A stretch of 64,000 nt of DNA from Rhytidiadelphus loreus (taxonomy: Eukaryota; Streptophyta; Bryopsida; Hypnales; Hylocomiaceae): positions 70,550,981 to 70,614,980 of the forward strand of contig OX344762.1 of assembly GCA_947034895.1 (NCBI GenBank). The letters run 5' to 3'. Below the pieces are notes generated by a model. It was not told the origin of the DNA, did not search any database, and was given only the letters and a program-made list of their open reading frames with translations. The position numbers and the translations under genes are program-made. Of the stretch, positions 59,561 to 64,000 are shown piece by piece (the stretch's first letter is position 1; every line of letters starts with the position of its first letter).

Positions 59561-59810
59561 CTTAAATCATCCTTCATTATTTAGTGTCTGTTGTATCATT
59601 TGTATAATACAAACTATCTATGTAGAACTGTATCGAAAATTAAAAAAATTAAAAAATTAAAAAACAATTTGTAGAACCCACGTCCCACCTATTAGTCCAT
59701 GGTCGTACTGCGTGTCCAATGTCCAGCAGTTCAGGTATTGAATTGAATCAGTCCAAGGACTAGAAGCCACGAAATTCAGGGGCAGGTTTAGTTGACTGTA
59801 GATAGTCGAG

Positions 59811-59930
59811 CTTGACACGTGTCAAGTTTTCCGAAGCCCTATTTCCTTGGAAAGTCGCGGAAGACTCGCACAAAGGACGCCCGCAAGAGCCCGGCCCACC
59901 TAATATGGTCACGTGGCACTGCTTACGTGA
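59811..59930. promoter_or_regulatory. Cluster of ACGT-core elements (G-box/ABRE-like)
   Basis: A perfect 16-bp palindrome CTTGACACGTGTCAAG at 59,811-59,826, a G-box TCACGTGGCA (CACGTG 59,910-59,915) and TTACGTGACG at 59,923-59,932, within a locally GC-richer stretch (59,680-59,960). Such clusters bind bZIP/bHLH factors in plant promoters. No gene was found next to it on either strand. Confidence 0.45.
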
Positions 59931-60774
59931 CGAGGCAAAAACACCTGGCACCTGCTGAAGACAAGGAGTAATAAGTACTGTATTTCGGACCTTCCAATAG
60001 TCATTTGGAAATGGTCCTTATTAAACCCCGAAATGCCCAAGGTATCAAATTCTGGTGTTGACAATACTTCGAAGCCGTAAATAAAACCTAAGGTAAAATC
60101 CCATTTCTGACTGGGGTCCAATAACCAACTTATAGACTGATTTATTTCCAACCATAGCAAAAATAAAAAATTCTCCATTTCAAAATTGGGACTTATAAGT
60201 TATTGACATATGTCCCAAATTAGTGAGTCAGAAAGTAGAAAGCTATAAATAAGAAGGTAGTTTTTGAGTGATCAAAATTAGGAGAGTCTATAGATCGGCA
60301 ATGGGTCCAAAGCACTTTTTGCCTTTCAAAATTTATAGTAATTTCAATTCAAGTGATAAAATTATATCAATCCTCCTTATTTCTATCCCTACACCTCTGA
60401 AAATATTTGCATTGCCTTGTACTATCCTAGATCATGTCTCCAATTGCTTATTTGGTCGACTATGGGGGCTACTACCTTAATCAAGTTACTATTTCTAGTA
60501 TTTAGTATTCTTGAAATTTTTTAATTGAAGTCTAGTTTTAGTATCAAAATTTTGACTTGGAAAATGAATGATTACAATTTTTCTATTAAAGATTTTGTGC
60601 AAAGGTGTGCATTGCAAACCTTTAATTTTCTAGTGTTGAGGGCTTTTGGAAATGAGTTTCAAATACACTAGATATTGGAGAAATAGTCTTATTAGGAATG
60701 CATTTAAATTAAATGGTAGAGTAGATTTTGAGAAGTTTGCAGTAAATTGATTGGAGTTATGCATGTTATGTCCT

Positions 60775-61647
60775 TTAACCCCTAAAGGACCATTGTCCCC
60801 TCGGGGGACAAAATGGATTTCGGGCAAGTTCCTATGATCTCAATTTTCAGTGATTTTTCTTGAAACTTTCCCATAAGATAGGAAAACTTATGAGCTTCGT
60901 GGGAATATAAATTTTATTTCATTAGGTGCCCGAGAGCAAAAGTTATGGCATCTTAAACATAATTTACACGTCACCGGGCAGAAAAATAAATCTACAAAAA
61001 TTTGAAATTAATTTGAATTTTTTCTTCTTCTTAAAGATCATGTTTTTGTCTACATGTGAAGCTTTGATTCATTCCATTTGGATTAGTAATGTGAAAGTTA
61101 TGAACAATCTTGTTTTTCGGGCAATTTGAGCATCTTCTTGAAAAAATAACTTATAGGATTCAATTCTGAATGCAATTTTCACAATTTTTCAAAAAAAATT
61201 GTTTTACAAGGTTAACTTTTCTATTTAGAACAATCTCACCGTTGAGATTATTGTGTTTCAATCCCATTTTAGACCTATTAAAGATTTAGTTTTTCTTTCA
61301 ATCTTGGACCTACTTGTACTGAACAATTTTTTAAAGAATGAAAATCAATCATGTTTTTTTTTAATTTTTTTTTCTAGACTTTCAACTCAATTCTTCAACA
61401 CAAAAAACTTAAATTCAAGGTCCATGGTGTAATTTTTTTCCCCAAATGGCATTCAAAGTCATCTAAAATTGCAACTCCATGAAACTCCATGAAATTTTTA
61501 CCACATGATACTAGACTAGTAAAGTACAAGATCCTATGGTTAGATTCTAAAAAAAGTATTTTTTTTGTTTTTTGGGATGAATGCAGCAAAAATGGCAGTT
61601 TTGAGTAGTTTTTGACAGAAGAACGGCCCTGGTCCTTTAGGGGTTAA
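60775..61647. mobile_element. TTAA-flanked MITE, intact copy (opposite orientation to 49,588)
   Basis: Starts TTAACCCCTAAAGGACCATT and ends CTGGTCCTTTAGGGGTTAA; the subterminal hairpin GTCCCCTCGGGGGAC is at the left, so this copy is inverted relative to 49,588-50,529. 873 bp. No coding sequence. Confidence 0.75.
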
Positions 61648-62079
61648 CCTCACATTTTTTTGGTGACCAATTTTTTAGATTTGACATGTGAAAAGAGGAT
61701 TGAAAGACTTCAAATCACTTGTAGAGTTTTAACATCCTCGTGATCAAACATTATAATCCTTCAATCCATAAGTGATATTGTTGTCTTTAATTTCTTTTAC
61801 CATATGATCTCTAACATGTCTAGTTTGAATTTGTATGGTTACAATTTAGGAAAAATTGATAAAATTTATCAAAATGTTGGCATTTTGTTCAATTTAGAGC
61901 AAATTCCAAGAAACTCAAAAAAAACTTGGGCATTTAGGGGTAAGCTTATACCGTAGCAACGGGTGGATTGAGAAGAGAAGAACCCTTCTAAAATTAATAA
62001 AACCAACATAAATGAAATGATGGCCCAACTATCCAAGTTTCATGGATCTAAATAAGATGGCAAATTTCATCTTTCACGT

Positions 62080-62400
62080 CACCCTTAGGAGATAATGGGT
62101 AGGAGGTCCATAAAGTGACCCCTTGACCATTTGATTTGCAATGTTGAAAACTTCAACTTCATTGAAATATTTTTCAGTAAATTTTTGTTGAAAAACAAGT
62201 GGAATTGGCACCTAATCCAAGTTGTTTCATATTTTTTGGATCTTTGTGGAATTAGTTATGGATTTTGAAGTGGAAACTACAGAAGGCTCTAAAACCTTGA
62301 TATGTTCATTCTTGATACATTGAAGAAAGCAATATGTACCTTTGTGCTAGCGAACGATTTTAAAACCTAAATTACTTTGGGACCTCCTACTATAATGCCT
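62080..62400. repeat. Inverted repeat arm (partner 59,270-59,560)
   Basis: See the partner arm: GGCACCTAATCCAAGTTG and TTTCATATTTTTTGG are the reverse complement of sequence at 59,420-59,450. Confidence 0.6.
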
Positions 62401-63779
62401 TTGTAAAGAATTGGCATGTTTCTTTCTCCGAAAAATACTCAAGTCATTATATGACAATGAGGTCATTTGACCCTACAACACTTAGAGTTAAACTCATGAT
62501 CCATTCACCTAACGGTGTGTCAAGCCACGACCAATGAGCCAAACTTGTAGGTGCCTAGGCAAACAATAGTCCATGAATTTCTATATAAACACATTGTAAA
62601 ATGTCCCCTTTACACTCTATAAAGTAAATACACTAGAGGTTGACAAATAAAAAAGATTTGTATGCAATAAAAGAAGCATTATTTGGAAAAGTCACCTTAT
62701 GCACAATTTGCAAGGGTTTAAAGTTTATTGGTAGATGATATATAACAATCTCAAAATAATTCTAATGATGAAGTGATGTGCATTTTAAAAACAATACATC
62801 ATGATTGTACAAGATTTCATAATGTTGAATTTAGGTGGGTATTGTAATTAGGTGTGGTTATTTTAATTTAAGTTCAAGTTCTAAATGTCCAGTCAGCCAT
62901 TTTGTGGACGTTTATGGAATTATGGATTGTTGAAAAAAATTTACGTCTAAATTTTTTTCTAAAGTAAGCTACTTATTGTTTTTCTATTTTCAAATTTGAA
63001 ACTAAGATCTCGACAATCAAAGGTTTTATTGTAAGGACAATTGTGGAATTTTTTTATTATTAGCCTAGTGTTGAAAAATGTACTATTTAAAAAAAGTGTT
63101 GATGTTTTCATCATTAAATTTTGACCTTTTTTCACAAGTCAATTGCAATTGCAATTTTGATTAACCAATCACATGAATGTTCAAATGCTAAATCTTCAAA
63201 ATCTTCAAACTTGATTTGGAACAAATCTATAGATATTTTCTAAATTTGATCATATGGACAATTTCTAATGATAATGCTTTGCATCATGTCTTTTGATGCA
63301 AACATCAGAAAAGGTATGGAATTATACAAGTTTATTCAATTTGTGTGCCACACAATATCAACACTAATTTGAAAATTATGCAAATTTGCAAGACACATTG
63401 ATATGGAAGTGAGTATGGAAGTTCTCAATATTCTATAAAAAATAAGTATAAAGTCTATACTGTTTTTATAAGATCTCAATAAGTGTTTTTATCATCCACT
63501 TTCATTCAAGTCATCTACATACAATCACTGGTTAATAACTTTCATTGACATCCATTCAATTTTGATCTAAAATTCATCCAAATGTTGATACTAATTAGAA
63601 TGCATTCATCCATCATTCATCTACACTATTCAAATTTTCATACTAATTGAATTAACTAATGTGAGGCATAATTTTTTTAAAGACAATCAATTTTTGTCCA
63701 GAATCTTTGATCTTCACCCCCCTAAAGTCATCCTCGGGGGGTGCACTTAGTTCTACTATAACAAACCACGTGCGAACAA
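62401..63779. other. AT-rich non-coding stretch
   Basis: No gene or clear repeat; ends in a short GC-rich segment (CCTCGGGGGGTGCAC near 63,735). Confidence 0.4.
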
Positions 63780-64000
63780 GTGGTTTCTAATAAACTATAA
63801 TTTCAACCTAAAATTTTGAACATTGTTTAATAATGACTATAGTTTTCTATTGCCAAAATTTCCAACTCAAATAAAATATGAAATGATTTCTAGAAGAGGT
63901 TGAAAATGAACTAAAATGGCATGTTTTTCAACTCAAATAATTATAGAGGACACATTTAGATGACCATTGAGTCAATATTCAACTCAAAATGAGCTTTCAA
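63780..64000. mobile_element. Partial MITE of the 28,774-29,305 family, running off the window
   Basis: AATAAACTATAATTTCAACC, TTTCTATTGCCAAAA and TTTAGATGACCATTG occur in the same order as at 28,809-29,020. The right end is outside the window. Confidence 0.7.

Overview
The window reads as nuclear DNA of a plant, most likely a non-seed streptophyte (bryophyte, fern or charophyte-grade alga) with a large repeat-rich genome. Supporting evidence: AT-rich non-coding sequence with spliced genes, plant-type CRIB, dynamin-related DRP1 and hAT/CACTA/Ty3-gypsy relatives, and a retroelement-type cytosine methyltransferase of a kind described in streptophyte algae. I cannot name the species. No bacterial-style operons, rRNA, tRNA or CRISPR arrays were found.

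Layout. 1-1.8 kb: a RING-H2 pseudogene with three in-frame stops. 2.5-3.2 kb: a TTAA-flanked MITE. 3.9-10.9 kb: repeats (a diverged direct duplication, a 226-bp tandem array) leading into an intact 1160-residue hAT transposase gene with a very long disordered C-terminal tail, ended by GC-rich subterminal repeats. 11.4-12.3 kb: an array of TATGACT/AGTCATA inverted motifs ending in a CACTA-type terminus. 12.3-14.6 kb (minus): a decayed Ty3/gypsy pol. 16.3-21.8 kb: a 5.5-kb non-autonomous hAT element with a perfect 8-bp target duplication, carrying a 223-bp satellite between two inverted MITE copies. 22-31.5 kb (minus): a degenerate gene ending in a DNMT-type cytosine methyltransferase, broken by three nested transposons (hAT 26,062-27,923; MITE 28,774-29,305; CACTA 29,983-30,971). 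37.2-41.6 kb (minus): the only gene of apparently host type and intact, a spliced gene whose exons encode a WH1-like domain, a basic stretch and a plant CRIB motif, an arrangement like the N-terminal half of WASP. 43-53 kb: gene-poor, with several TTAA-family copies and small hairpin elements. 54.0-59.0 kb: a complete CACTA element with TGG target duplication that retains a DUF4216-like transposase remnant and has captured a fragment of a DRP1-type dynamin gene in antisense. 59-64 kb: repeats, an ACGT-core (G-box) cluster, another TTAA element, and no gene.

The main biological candidates are the WH1-basic-CRIB gene (a possible WASP-like ROP effector in a plant, without a VCA tail), the methyltransferase relic, and the dynamin-capturing CACTA element. 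Most of the rest is a layered transposon graveyard in which nested insertions can be ordered from their target-site duplications. All domain calls are by eye from translated sequence; exon boundaries rest on GT/AG sites and phase agreement, not on transcripts.
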